Positions 43,651 through 53,137 are shown, counted from the first letter of the stretch. The stretch is 64,000 nt of DNA from Ferrimonas senticii DSM 18821 (GCF_000422665.1 NZ_AUGM01000013.1:1-64000); one strand, 5' to 3'. Notes: generated by a model from the sequence alone, not told the origin. Translations and numbers: made by a program.

Positions 43651-44348
43651 ATGTCGCAATCACAACCGCTGGTGTTGATCTCTGGCGCTAATCGAGGCCT
43701 TGGTAAGGAAACCGCTAAACAACTGGCCGAGCTGGGTTATCGGGTGTTGTTAAGTGCCCGGTCGTTAGTTGCTGCCGAGCAAGCGGTGAGTGAGTTGGGG
43801 CTAAGCAAATTGTCCCGGTGCAGCTGGATATTACCGACAGCGACAGCATTGCGGCGCTGCTGGATTTGATCACTGAGCGCTATGGCCGGTTGGATGTGCT
43901 GATTAATAACGCGGCGATTTTGTATGACCGTTGGCAAACGATTGTTGATGCCGATTTAGCGCAGCTGCAGCAAGCGATGGACACCAATCTGTATGGCGCA
44001 TTGCGGTTAACTCAGGCCTGTTTACCGCTGCTGCGTCAGGCACCACATGCGCGGATCGTTAATGTCAGCAGCGGCGCTGGCGCCCTGCGCAGTATGAACG
44101 GCAGCACGCCGGTTTACAGCTTGTCGAAAATTGCCCTCAATGGCCTGACCTTGATGTTGGCCAATCAGCTTAAGGGTGATGGCATTTTAGTCAATGCCGT
44201 CTGCCCCGGTTGGGTTGCCACCGACATGGGCGGTGATGGCGGCCGGCCCATTGCGGAGGGGGCTAAAGGGATCGTTTGGGCGGCCAGTTTACCCGCCGAT
44301 GGCCCAAGCGGCGGCTTTTTCCGCGATGGCCAAGCAATTGAGTGGTAA
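43651..44348 (+). pseudogene. Short-chain dehydrogenase/reductase split by a frameshift
   Basis: Two frames encode one SDR. The first (from ATG 43651, GGGAG ribosome site) has the NAD-binding 'LISGANRGLGKETA'. The second, entered around 43805-43820, has 'QLDITDSD', 'DVLINNAAI', 'NVSSGAG', the catalytic 'YSLSK' and 'NAVCPGWVATDMGG', ending 'GFFRDGQAIEW'. Joining them needs the frame to move back one base, as after a single-base deletion. Apart from that the enzyme looks complete (about 230 aa), so this is a recent mutation or a sequencing error. I see no programmed slippery site. Substrate unknown. Confidence 0.85.
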
Positions 44349-44350
44349 TA

Positions 44351-44391
44351 AACAACGCCGCAGTGATAAGTCACTGCGGCGTTGTTTTTTT
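44351..44391. terminator. Bidirectional terminator between SDR and M16 protease genes
   Basis: Stem CAACGCCGCAGTGA/TCACTGCGGCGTTG with an A/T-run on each side. Confidence 0.9.
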
Positions 44392-44406
44392 GGCGTAAAT
44401 AAATGG

Positions 44407-47208
44407 TTATTTCGCTAATGGCATACCGATAACCGCGACACGGTGTGGTTGCGGTAACACCTGCTTGGCCAGCCGTTGCAGTTGCTCCGGTTGCACCAGT
44501 TGCTCCATCTTGCCGGTGTGCAGCAGGTAGCGCGCATCCCCGTAGCGCTGTTCACTTAATACCAAACGGCGCAGCCAGGTATTGGCGTCTAATACTCGGC
44601 CGCTTTCGGCAAAGGCGATGTCGCTGCGGGTGCGGTCGAAATTCACCTCGGCCAGCGTGCTTGGCAAATCCGCTAGCACTTGCTCAGCCGCCGCTAATAG
44701 CTCTTCGGCGCGTTCAGGGGCACAGCTGAAGCTTAACTCGGAGTTGACGCGGTTCAACTGCGGCTCGAAGAACAGCTCAAACTTAACGCTATAAACCCCT
44801 GAGAGTTCCAGTCGCAGTTTCTGTTTCAGCGCCGCTTGGGCAATGGGGTTTAGGGTCGACAGCAAAAACGCCTGCTCTGGTGACCACGGCATTGGGGTGA
44901 AGCCCCAAGCGGTGACGTTGGCTTTGTGATTGTTGTGTACCTCAACGCTGCTGGTAAAACGTCCCGGCTGCTGTAACAGTGGCGCGGCGGTCAGGGTTCG
45001 CTGACGCGGGATCCCCGCTAAGTGCGCGCTCAGCAGCGCAGGTAGTTGCTCGGCATCCATCTTGCCGACGATAAAGAACTGGGTTGGTTCCGCCAATAGC
45101 TTCTTGGTGCTGGCGGTCAGCATGGGTAAGGTCAGATCGGTTAAGGCTTGCTGGCTGAGCTTGCCCTGTTTGGCGGCGCCGCCAAAGCGTTGCAGTGACG
45201 CCTGTTGCTGATAGGGCTTATTTTCGGTTTGTGCCAGTTCCGCTAGCCAGTCTTGTTTTACCTGATTAAACGCTTCGGTGCTGATCTGTCCCTGTTGCTG
45301 CTGGGCTTGGTAAAGCTGCAGCAGTTGCGGCAGTTCAGCCTCGGTTGCGACCGCGCCCATGTCGAGCTCAAACGGTTGCAGTTTCCAACTCCAGTGCGGC
45401 TGCTGTTGCAGGGCTTGCCACTGCTGTTGGTTCCAGCCTTGCAGGCCACTTTGTTCCCATAACTGCACCCCCATCTGCGCTTGCCAGCTTGGCATGCCAT
45501 CGTTGTGGTAGCCGCTGCTAGACAGCGCTTTGATGTACAGCTTGTTGTCACGGGTAGCATGGTTTAGCCACAGCACACTGTCGCCGTTGCTCAGTTGATA
45601 GCGGTGTAAGCTGGCGTTATCACCGGTGGCTAAGGTGAGGGTTTCGACGTCGCTGCTGATTACGCTGCCGTGCAGTTTGCTGATTGGTAGCGATGGCAGT
45701 ACCACCTTTTGCTCAACCTTCGGTTTGGCTGGCCGATAGCCGATACTGGCGCTAAGGCTGCTGGCATCAATCTGGGCTTGATCACGGCGCACCTCTGCCT
45801 CGGTTGGCAGTGCGGCGGTTTTATCGCCAGGCACTTGGTAGTAGAGGAATTGATCCTCGGCGCTGATTAACTGGCGCATACGGGCATTAAGATCATCAAT
45901 GGTCAGTTGTTCCAACCACATTAGCGTCCGTTCGCTGCGAATTTGCGGATCCTCCAACACCCCATCCAACACGACGGCTTCGGTGATCTTATCTTCCCAC
46001 TTGGCAAAATCGCGATGCTTGGCGGCTTCGACGTTACGCACCGCAATCTGCTTGGCTTTGGCCAGCAGTTCGGCAAATTCGGTTGGATCTAAGCCATCGC
46101 GGTGCAGACGGGCCAGTTCGTCGTGAATGGCCGCAAGACCGGCATCGTGATCGTCGGTACGTGCGGCGATGGCGGCAACGATCCGGTTGTTGGTTGGCTC
46201 TTTGATGGTAATGCTGATGCTGTCAACGCCCTCAGGTAGTAAGGCACGGTTGCGGATCACTTGGTTACGCACCAACTTGCGCAGAAAGTAGTTTTGCAGA
46301 TAGGCGTATTGGCCAGCTTCGCTGTTGCGCTCTGGCATTTCGCTGCGAAAGCCGTAAGCCACTTGGCTGCTGGTGCCTTGAGGATCTTGCACTAAACCAA
46401 TGTGCAGCTGGTCGGCCAGTGGCAGTGGCACATAATCACGATTTGGGGCCGGCTTGGCCGCCAATTTGCCAAAGGTTTGCTCGATCTGCTCGGCGATGCT
46501 GTTGCTGTCGACTTCACCGGAAACCACCAAGGTCATGTTGGCGGGCACATAGAAGCGCTGGTAGAAGTCGCGCAGGGCAGCGATATCGGTAGTGCGGATG
46601 TTGTGCTCGGTGCCGATGGTTGGGCGGTCGACATAACGTGAACCGTTGCGGATCACCGCTTTTTTCTGATCGTTAACCCGGCTGGCTACGTCTTCGCCGC
46701 GGCGCCACTCCTCCAAAATCACTCCTCGTTCGCGCTGCCAATCTGCTGCCGTCATTTTGGCGCCACCGGCCATATCGGCTAGCAGTGCCAGCGCGCCAGC
46801 ACTGTCCAGTGAATCATTAGGGCGGGTGCGAACCATGTATTGGGTTTCGGTTTGGCGGGTCATAGCATTGACTTGCAAACCGGTCTTCCAGCCCAGTTCC
46901 GCCAAGTAGTTATGGATGGTTTCTGGGTGGGCCTTCGTTTGTTGAAACACCATGTGCTCAACCATATGAGCGACACCGCTTGGGGTGGCTTCATCAACCG
47001 AACCGGCGTGCACCACTAAGCGCAAGTTAAACGGATCGCTTGGCTTATTGCTGTCGTGCACCAGGTAGTTCAAACCGTTGTCGAGCTGGCCGCGGATCAG
47101 GCTGGGATCCCACTGATATTGCGCCAATGCCGGTGTGGATAAGCTGCTGCCAAGCAGAATGGAGGAGCACAGCAGAGCCAGCCGTGACAGGGAAGGGGAG
47201 CGCAACAT
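44407..47208 (-). CDS. Periplasmic M16 zinc protease (PqqL/FusC-like)
   Basis: 933 aa, start ATG 47208 with AGAGG. Signal peptide about 1-29 (cleavage after ALA). Four M16 subdomains. The catalytic HxxEH is intact, 'VAHMVEHMVF' with His81, Glu84, His85, and a further acidic ligand lies in 'RGVILEEWRRGED'. Length and layout match E. coli PqqL (931 aa) and Pectobacterium FusC, which cut imported proteins such as ferredoxin in the periplasm. The divergent neighbour encodes a TonB-dependent receptor and the next operon an SbmA-type importer plus ExbBD-TonB, so the protease probably processes what the receptor brings in. Confidence 0.92.
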   Translation of the reverse strand: MLRSPSLSRLALLCSSILLGSSLSTPALAQYQWDPSLIRGQLDNGLNYLVHDSNKPSDPFNLRLVVHAGSVDEATPSGVAHMVEHMVFQQTKAHPETIHNYLAELGWKTGLQVNAMTRQTETQYMVRTRPNDSLDSAGALALLADMAGGAKMTAADWQRERGVILEEWRRGEDVASRVNDQKKAVIRNGSRYVDRPTIGTEHNIRTTDIAALRDFYQRFYVPANMTLVVSGEVDSNSIAEQIEQTFGKLAAKPAPNRDYVPLPLADQLHIGLVQDPQGTSSQVAYGFRSEMPERNSEAGQYAYLQNYFLRKLVRNQVIRNRALLPEGVDSISITIKEPTNNRIVAAIAARTDDHDAGLAAIHDELARLHRDGLDPTEFAELLAKAKQIAVRNVEAAKHRDFAKWEDKITEAVVLDGVLEDPQIRSERTLMWLEQLTIDDLNARMRQLISAEDQFLYYQVPGDKTAALPTEAEVRRDQAQIDASSLSASIGYRPAKPKVEQKVVLPSLPISKLHGSVISSDVETLTLATGDNASLHRYQLSNGDSVLWLNHATRDNKLYIKALSSSGYHNDGMPSWQAQMGVQLWEQSGLQGWNQQQWQALQQQPHWSWKLQPFELDMGAVATEAELPQLLQLYQAQQQQGQISTEAFNQVKQDWLAELAQTENKPYQQQASLQRFGGAAKQGKLSQQALTDLTLPMLTASTKKLLAEPTQFFIVGKMDAEQLPALLSAHLAGIPRQRTLTAAPLLQQPGRFTSSVEVHNNHKANVTAWGFTPMPWSPEQAFLLSTLNPIAQAALKQKLRLELSGVYSVKFELFFEPQLNRVNSELSFSCAPERAEELLAAAEQVLADLPSTLAEVNFDRTRSDIAFAESGRVLDANTWLRRLVLSEQRYGDARYLLHTGKMEQLVQPEQLQRLAKQVLPQPHRVAVIGMPLAK

Positions 47209-47276
47209 CGATACCTCTAACTGCGATCATTACCGCAATTAGGTGCGGCACTTTAAATAATGGATCAAATGGTATT

Positions 47277-47295
47277 GATAGTTATTTTCATTTGC
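47277..47295. promoter_or_regulatory. Candidate Fur box between protease and receptor genes
   Basis: GATAGTTATTTTCATTTGC shares 13 of 19 positions with the classic GATAATGATAATCATTATC. It lies in the 240-bp divergent gap (47209-47448), which otherwise shows no obvious motif. Confidence 0.5.
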
Positions 47296-47448
47296 AATAA
47301 ATTGTCGCTACACAAGCAAACGGCGATTGCGGCAGTGGGAACTGGCGCACAATTTGTCGATAAATAGTAGAAAAAAGCTGCCAACTGCAGCGAATGGGCG
47401 GACAGCTTGCCAAGTGTGATTTGCCGCCATGCAATCTGAGTGATGTTG

Positions 47449-49908
47449 ATGAAGTACTCTCCAATCTATGCGGCAGTCAGTGCGCTGCTCGCTGCGCCGC
47501 TGCTGGCGCAACAAGCCCCAGTTGATCTAGGTAACCTTGAAGTGGTTGAGCGCGTCAGCGCCGATACCAGCGCAACCGTTGACGCCGCTTATGAGAGTTA
47601 TGATCCGGTCGATACTGGCCTGAGCGTGATTAATCAAACCACCATCAGTAACAGCGCCAGCGGAGGTATCGATACCACTGAACTGCTGAAGGTCAATCCG
47701 TTTGTGCAGATGGACGTTAACCGCGATGCCGTTAGCGCCGCCAGCATTCAGACGATCCGACCATCCGATTTTTCGATCTCCGGCGGTAACTACTACGACA
47801 ACAACATCATGATCGACGGCGTTGGCGCCAATTCGGTACTGGATGTCGCTGCAAGCAAAAAGGTGGCCGAAAAATTGGCTAACCCGAACGCGACTATGGG
47901 GGTTAATGACATTGTTGGTACCACCAGCCAAACCGTCTATGTCGATCCGGCCTTGGTCGGCAGTGTTGAGATTTTAGATTCCAACGTATCGGCAGAGCAC
48001 GGTGGTTTTACCGGTGGGGTGGTCAACTATAACCTGCGCGAGCCAAGCAAAGAGTTTGGGGTGAACTTCCGCGCCGGTTTTCAAAACGACAGCATGATCG
48101 ATTACATCGTAAGCGATGAAGATCAAGAGGATACCGAAGATACTCCGCCACCGTCGTTTATGAAGTACAACACTTCGCTGTCGCTGGACTTGCCTCTGAC
48201 CGAAAAACTGTCGGTACTGGCCTCTTACAGCCGCTCTGAAAGCAGCGTCGATTATCAGCGTAAGGCCTCAGTGAATGGTGGTGAGGCTTTTGATAACGGT
48301 GATCTGTCGGAAAACTTCTTGGTCAAAGGGGTGTATGAGCTTAACGATAACCTGACGGCGGAAGCGCAGGTGGTTTACAGCCCGTACGAGAGTGCGTTCC
48401 ACAGCAATAACTCGATTAATGCGCAGTACCACAGCAAAACCGATGGCCTGAGCAGTTACCTCAAACTCAATGGTTATCACGGCGATCTTGACTGGCAAAC
48501 CAAGGTGTCTTACTCGCTGTCAGATGGCAGTCGCGAAGCGCCAAGTGATCTGATTAACTGGCCTAGTGCACTGGTGGATTGGTGCAGTTCTGGGACCTGT
48601 TTTGAAGGCGGCTACGGCGATCTTAGCCAGCAGCAGCAAACCCTTGGTTGGTCGTTTATTGGTTCCTATCCGGTACTGGATGGCGATCTGCGTTTTGGGG
48701 TCGAAGTTGAAACTATCTCCGCCGAAAAATCGCGCCCAGAGCAGGCAACCTCGACCTCATTTGCCAAGTGCGATGCCTCGCTTAATCCAGATTGCGTTGA
48801 TGGTTATCTAGCCAGTACTCACATTGTCTATGACGCTTACGATGCCGATGCGTCGGTTAACAGCGAAGCGTTATGGTTGGAGTATCAGCGCCAGTTTGGG
48901 ACGCTGGATGTGCGTATCGGCGCCCGCGCCGAGCACGATGACTACCTGGATAACTACGACATTGCGCCGCGCTTTACTGCGTCATGGCAGTTTTATGACC
49001 AGATGTTCCTAACCATTGGTGCGAACCGCTATTACGCCGGTAACAATTTAAGTTACGCCATTGCTGAACAGATGGGCGGCTACACCCGCTATTCGCGCAA
49101 AAAAGTTGGCGGTGTATACGGTGACTGGACCGCCACCGTGGTTAATCCGGATCAATATGGTCGCAGCGAACTTGCCACCCCATACAGCGACGAGTTGACC
49201 GCCGCCATTACCATTCCAACCGCACTGGAGGGTAATTTCCGCCTAAAGGGCACCATCCGTGATGGTCGGGATGGCTTCGCCAGTGACGAGATTGACAGCA
49301 ACAACGACGGCAAAGCCGACACTACGGTATTTACCAACGATGGCCGTAATGAGTACTACGGTATTTCCGCCGAGTGGACCGGCAACTATCAAGGTCATCA
49401 GTTCAACGCCAACATTACCTGGTCAGAGAGTAAATCCAACGGCGAATACGACACCTCGTTACAGGACAGCCCGACGAAGGAGTACTGGTATAACGGTCAA
49501 GCCTTAACCGAAGATGAGAAAACCTACGAGCAAGGTCGGCAAAACTTTGGTTCACCGCTGCGGGCGTCGGTGTCCTGGTCTAAGGCGTGGCTGGATGATC
49601 GTTTGACGACCTATTTGGCGGCAAACTATCGCGGCGCTTATGAAGAACTGGATGAACTTGATGATGCGCCGCTGTATGAACACGAGCAGTATGGCCCGCT
49701 AGAGCAGTTAGGGGTGGTGGAACGTAAAGCATTTACCTCGTTTGATTTCAATAGCAGCATTCAGGTAGTGCGAACCGACAAACATCAAGCGACTATCGAC
49801 ATTAAGATCAACAACCTGCTGAACGATCTACCGCACACCGATACCAAGAGCTACAACCCCTACCAACAGGGCCGCAGTTACTGGGTGTACTTCAACTACA
49901 ACTATTAA
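47449..49908 (+). CDS. TonB-dependent outer-membrane receptor
   Basis: 819 aa from ATG 47449; GTG/ATG/TTG codons just upstream are in frame. Signal peptide about 1-21 (cleavage after LLA). A short stretch 'LGNLEVVERVSAD' may include the TonB box. Plug domain about 50-190 ('GGNYYDNNIMIDGVG', 'VDPALVGSVEILDSNVSAEHGGFTGGVVNYNLR') and a 22-strand-type barrel ending in aromatic 'SYWVYFNYNY'. The ligand cannot be read. It is rich in acidic loops. Placed between the M16 protease and the SbmA/TonB operon, it is the likely entry gate of that system. Confidence 0.93.
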   Translation: MKYSPIYAAVSALLAAPLLAQQAPVDLGNLEVVERVSADTSATVDAAYESYDPVDTGLSVINQTTISNSASGGIDTTELLKVNPFVQMDVNRDAVSAASIQTIRPSDFSISGGNYYDNNIMIDGVGANSVLDVAASKKVAEKLANPNATMGVNDIVGTTSQTVYVDPALVGSVEILDSNVSAEHGGFTGGVVNYNLREPSKEFGVNFRAGFQNDSMIDYIVSDEDQEDTEDTPPPSFMKYNTSLSLDLPLTEKLSVLASYSRSESSVDYQRKASVNGGEAFDNGDLSENFLVKGVYELNDNLTAEAQVVYSPYESAFHSNNSINAQYHSKTDGLSSYLKLNGYHGDLDWQTKVSYSLSDGSREAPSDLINWPSALVDWCSSGTCFEGGYGDLSQQQQTLGWSFIGSYPVLDGDLRFGVEVETISAEKSRPEQATSTSFAKCDASLNPDCVDGYLASTHIVYDAYDADASVNSEALWLEYQRQFGTLDVRIGARAEHDDYLDNYDIAPRFTASWQFYDQMFLTIGANRYYAGNNLSYAIAEQMGGYTRYSRKKVGGVYGDWTATVVNPDQYGRSELATPYSDELTAAITIPTALEGNFRLKGTIRDGRDGFASDEIDSNNDGKADTTVFTNDGRNEYYGISAEWTGNYQGHQFNANITWSESKSNGEYDTSLQDSPTKEYWYNGQALTEDEKTYEQGRQNFGSPLRASVSWSKAWLDDRLTTYLAANYRGAYEELDELDDAPLYEHEQYGPLEQLGVVERKAFTSFDFNSSIQVVRTDKHQATIDIKINNLLNDLPHTDTKSYNPYQQGRSYWVYFNYNY

Positions 49909-49920
49909 CGCAGGTTAGTT

Positions 49921-49953
49921 CAGCGGCGCCGAATGGCGCCGCTGATCGTTTTG
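49921..49953 (+). terminator. Terminator of the receptor gene
   Basis: Perfect stem CAGCGGCGCC/GGCGCCGCTG with GAAT loop; followed by ATCGTTTT. Confidence 0.75.
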
Positions 49954-50015
49954 CTGATTCAGCCTGTGGCATGGTTCACGCTTTTGTAATTCGATCTGAA
50001 AGTGTCATTGTTAAT

Positions 50016-50034
50016 GCAAATTACTCTCAATATC
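50016..50034 (+). promoter_or_regulatory. Candidate Fur box upstream of the sbmA-exbBD-tonB operon
   Basis: GCAAATTACTCTCAATATC agrees with 12 of 19 positions of the Fur consensus and lies 62 bp before the sbmA start. Confidence 0.45.
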
Positions 50035-50096
50035 ATCACTTCATCTTTACTGCCCCTTGGCAGTTCCTCGTTTTCTTAGCCTAAGCAGTACGTTTT

Positions 50097-51137
50097 ATGT
50101 TTCGCAGTTTCTTTCTTGATCGCCGCTGGCAGCTTTGGTCGGTGCTGGGTACCGCACTGATCCTGTTTACCACCTGGTACATGGTGCAGGTCGATGTGCA
50201 GCTGACCCAATGGTTCGGTGAGTTTTACGATCTTATCCAGAACGCCATCGCCAACCCCGGCACCATCACCGAGGTCGAGTTTATGCTGCACCTACTGACC
50301 TTCTTTAAGGTGGTAGCGGTGTACGTGGTGGTGATGGTCGGTCTCGACTTCTTTGTCCGCCACTACGTGTTTAACTGGCGTACTGCGATGCACGAATACT
50401 ACTGCCAGCATTGGGACAAACTGCATCACATCGAAGGTGCCGCCCAACGGGTGCAAGAAGACACCATGCTGTTTGCTAAAAACATGGAACTGCTGGGAGT
50501 GCAGGCGCTGCGTTCACTGATGACCCTGATCGCCTTTAGCCCAGTGTTGTGGGAGCTGTCGAAGAACATCAATCAAGTGCCGTTTATCGGTCACGTGCCA
50601 CACGCCTTGGTGTTTCTGGCGATCTTCTCGGCGGTGTTTGGCACCGTGCTGCTGGCGGTGGTTGGCATCAAGCTGCCGGGGCTGGAATTTAATAACCAGA
50701 AAGCCGAAGCGGCGCTGCGTAAAGAGCTGGTGCTGGGTGAAGACAGTGACGAGCACGCCAAGCCACCAACCTTGCAGCAACTGTTTAAAAACGTGCGCGC
50801 CAACTACGTGGTGATGTACCGCCACTACCTCTATTTCGATCTAACCAAGCACAGCTACCTGCAGGTGACCAACTTGCTGCCCTACATCGTGATGTCCCCG
50901 GCGATCGTCAGCGGCGCCATCACCCTGGGCGTGATGAAGCAGATCACCCGTTCGTTCGAGCGAGTTGAAGGTTCACTGCAATATCTGGTGTTTAGCTGGC
51001 CACGGATTGTTGAACTGATCTCGATCTACAAGCGTCTGCGTGCTTTTGAAGATCAGATCAAACCAAACCAAGATGATCCCCAGTTGGCGCCATCAGCAGT
51101 GCGCCAACCGGAGCCACAACTGACCGCAGCGGAGTAA
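50097..51137 (+). CDS. sbmA: SbmA/BacA-family peptide transporter, short form
   Basis: 346 aa against 406 in E. coli. From residue 9 on it follows SbmA closely: 'RRWQLWSVLGTALILFTTWYMVQV', 'FYDLIQNAI', 'HYVFNWRTAMHEYYCQHWDKLHHIEGAAQRVQEDTM', 'GTVLLAVVGIKLPGLEFNNQ', 'VEGSLQYLVFSWPRIVELISIYKRLRAFE'. About 70 N-terminal residues of the E. coli protein, including its first membrane segments, are missing, yet the first residues MFRSFF imitate the E. coli start. SbmA is a proton-driven inner-membrane importer of peptides (microcins, Pro-rich peptides). First gene of an operon with exbB, exbD and tonB. Confidence 0.93.
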   Translation: MFRSFFLDRRWQLWSVLGTALILFTTWYMVQVDVQLTQWFGEFYDLIQNAIANPGTITEVEFMLHLLTFFKVVAVYVVVMVGLDFFVRHYVFNWRTAMHEYYCQHWDKLHHIEGAAQRVQEDTMLFAKNMELLGVQALRSLMTLIAFSPVLWELSKNINQVPFIGHVPHALVFLAIFSAVFGTVLLAVVGIKLPGLEFNNQKAEAALRKELVLGEDSDEHAKPPTLQQLFKNVRANYVVMYRHYLYFDLTKHSYLQVTNLLPYIVMSPAIVSGAITLGVMKQITRSFERVEGSLQYLVFSWPRIVELISIYKRLRAFEDQIKPNQDDPQLAPSAVRQPEPQLTAAE

Positions 51138-51143
51138 TTAGCC

Positions 51144-51788
51144 ATGCAACAGTTTTTAGCTACCGTTTTTGATAGCAATGACGTTTGGGCGATTGGTACT
51201 GCGGTACCGTTGGTTATCTGTTCCATCGCCGCATTGGCACTGATCGCCGAGCGCTTGGTGTACCTATTGTCTCGCCGTGGTTTGCCACTGAAGCGGCACA
51301 ACAAGGTGTTGGAACAGATCCACCATCAAGAGTTGGAAGCAGCGCTGACCGAGCTAGAGCAAGCCAAACCCTATTACCTGCCAGCGGTTAAGTGTCTAGA
51401 GGAACACGCCAACGAACCGAAAGAGGTGCGCGAGGAAGCGGTGGCGATCACCATGCACGGCATCAGTCATGGCATGCGCCGACGGATGTCTGGCTTGTTA
51501 ACTGTGGCATCGTTGGCGCCAATGCTGGGGCTACTGGGCACCATTATTGGCTTGATGCGCTCCTTTAAAGATATTGGTGCCCATGATGGCCCAGTAGAAC
51601 CGTCGATTGTTGCCGATGGTTTGTGGCAGGCGTTAACCACCACCGCCGCCGGTCTGGTGATTGCGGTGATCTGTGTGCTGACCCACGCGCTGTTGTCGTC
51701 ACGGGTACGCCATGCGCTGGCGGAAGCCGGTGATCTGCTTAACCGCCTGAATCAAAGCATCGAACGTCAGCAGCGGAGTAAGCCATGA
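51144..51788 (+). CDS. exbB: ExbB-type proton channel protein
   Basis: 214 aa. Three membrane segments: near residues 15-38, 118-140 ('LTVASLAPMLGLLGTIIGLM') and 160-185 ('LWQALTTTAAGLVIAVICVL'), the TolQ/ExbB pattern. Forms the inner-membrane motor with ExbD and energises TonB. Six bases after sbmA; overlaps exbD by 4 bp. Confidence 0.95.
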   Translation: MQQFLATVFDSNDVWAIGTAVPLVICSIAALALIAERLVYLLSRRGLPLKRHNKVLEQIHHQELEAALTELEQAKPYYLPAVKCLEEHANEPKEVREEAVAITMHGISHGMRRRMSGLLTVASLAPMLGLLGTIIGLMRSFKDIGAHDGPVEPSIVADGLWQALTTTAAGLVIAVICVLTHALLSSRVRHALAEAGDLLNRLNQSIERQQRSKP

Positions 51789-52210
51789 TCCCGATGGAAG
51801 ATAACCACGGCCTTGAGGCGGCAGCACCGGATCCGATGACGCCGATGATCGACGTTATCTTCAGTCTGATCGCCTTTATGATGCTGATGATCAACGCGCC
51901 GCTGCTGAGCATGGAAGTGAAACTACCAGAGGTGGAAAAGCAGCAAAGCAGCGGTTTTGTGCAGCAGCAGTTTGTCACCATCACCATCTTGAACGACAGC
52001 GACAGCTACAAGTTTGATGACGGCGAGCCGATCGGCATCAGCCAATTGCGCCAGCAACTACAAACGGCTCAAGCTGAGGGTGAGTTAATGGTGATGCTGG
52101 AAACCGACCAAACTACCGACGTGCAGCGGATGATGGAGACTTTAGGTCTGCTTAATGAGCTAAAGATCGACAACGTTCAAGTGGCGCTCAATCAGGCCGG
52201 TGGCAACTAA
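51785..52210 (+). CDS. exbD: ExbD-type motor protein
   Basis: 141 aa. One N-terminal membrane helix '[16 protein letters not shown]' with Asp23, the counterpart of the essential ExbD Asp25, then a periplasmic domain. Start overlaps the exbB stop (ATGA); one base separates it from tonB. The motor is dedicated to this operon. Confidence 0.95.
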   Translation: MIPMEDNHGLEAAAPDPMTPMIDVIFSLIAFMMLMINAPLLSMEVKLPEVEKQQSSGFVQQQFVTITILNDSDSYKFDDGEPIGISQLRQQLQTAQAEGELMVMLETDQTTDVQRMMETLGLLNELKIDNVQVALNQAGGN

Positions 52211-52211
52211 C

Positions 52212-53006
52212 ATGCGGGTCAGTTTTCGCGGCTTTGTGGTCGGTTCGCTGGCGCTGCATCTGCTGGCGGCTGCGGCGTGGGTCAGTGGTGCTTGGATGGC
52301 GCCACAGCCGATCAGCAGCAAACCCAGTCAAGAGCGCAGCAGCATCGGTATTCAAACCGCATTGGCGGGGGCGATACAGCCGCAGATTGTGACCCCAACG
52401 CCACAGCCTGAGCCTCAACCAGAACCTAAACCGGAGCCTAAGCCAGAACCTAAGCCAGAACCTAAGCCAGAACCTAAACCGAAGCCTAAACCAGAACCCA
52501 AGCCAGAACCTAAGCCCGAGCCTAAACCAGAACCGAAACCAGAACCTAAAGCGGAGCCTGAGCCGGAACTGGAGATTAAGCCGGAGCCTGAACTGCAACA
52601 GTTGACCCCAGAGCTGGTGCAGCTGCAAACCATCGGCGATCAAGGGGTCGATGGCAGCATCGTCAGCGAGCACAAGCAAGCGGAAGTGGGTTTGCAGCAA
52701 CAAGGTGCTGGGGCGGCGGCGCAACAGGTACATGATGCCCATGTGCGTGAGCATCTGATCAGCTTTAAGCGCTATCCCAAGCGGTTAAAGATGAAAAAAG
52801 AGCGCGGCGAAGCGTTGGTTGGTTTCAGCCTCGATCCGCAAGGAAATGTGGTCAGCAAGCGCTTGCTAGAAAGCGCCGGTAAAAGCGATTTTGATCGGGA
52901 AGTGATGCGAATGCTAAAGCGGGCAGAGCCGTTCCCGGCGGCGCCAGCCCGTGCCGATTGGTCGGTTCGTGAATACCAGATCCGGATTCAGTTTGAAGCC
53001 AAGTAA
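52212..53006 (+). CDS. tonB: TonB-family energy transducer
   Basis: 264 aa from ATG 52212, directly behind exbD. N-terminal anchor (about 8-30, with the His of '[10 protein letters not shown]'). A rigid periplasmic spacer of PEPKPEPK repeats spans about 63-125. The C-terminal TonB domain is at about 170-264 ('[26 protein letters not shown]'). It couples ExbBD to the receptor's TonB box. Confidence 0.95.
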   Translation: MRVSFRGFVVGSLALHLLAAAAWVSGAWMAPQPISSKPSQERSSIGIQTALAGAIQPQIVTPTPQPEPQPEPKPEPKPEPKPEPKPEPKPKPKPEPKPEPKPEPKPEPKPEPKAEPEPELEIKPEPELQQLTPELVQLQTIGDQGVDGSIVSEHKQAEVGLQQQGAGAAAQQVHDAHVREHLISFKRYPKRLKMKKERGEALVGFSLDPQGNVVSKRLLESAGKSDFDREVMRMLKRAEPFPAAPARADWSVREYQIRIQFEAK

Positions 53007-53028
53007 CGCAATTGGTTTTACCTTAAAA

Positions 53029-53057
53029 CACCGCAGCAACATTGCTGCGGTTTGTTT
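53029..53057 (+). terminator. Terminator of the sbmA-exbBD-tonB operon
   Basis: Stem CCGCAGCA/TGCTGCGG, ACAT loop, then TTTGTTT. Confidence 0.8.
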
Positions 53058-53137
53058 CTCTGTTGGGAAAACGATTGACCCGTCTATCGCTTTACAGCTT
53101 ATGCTCTGGCCATTATTCATCGAGGACAGCGATCACC

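Noticed and set aside
43795-43820. Programmed ribosomal frameshift in the dehydrogenase gene
   Set aside because: No X-XXY-YYZ heptamer or clear downstream hairpin; SDRs are not known to use frameshifting. A mutation or read error is simpler.
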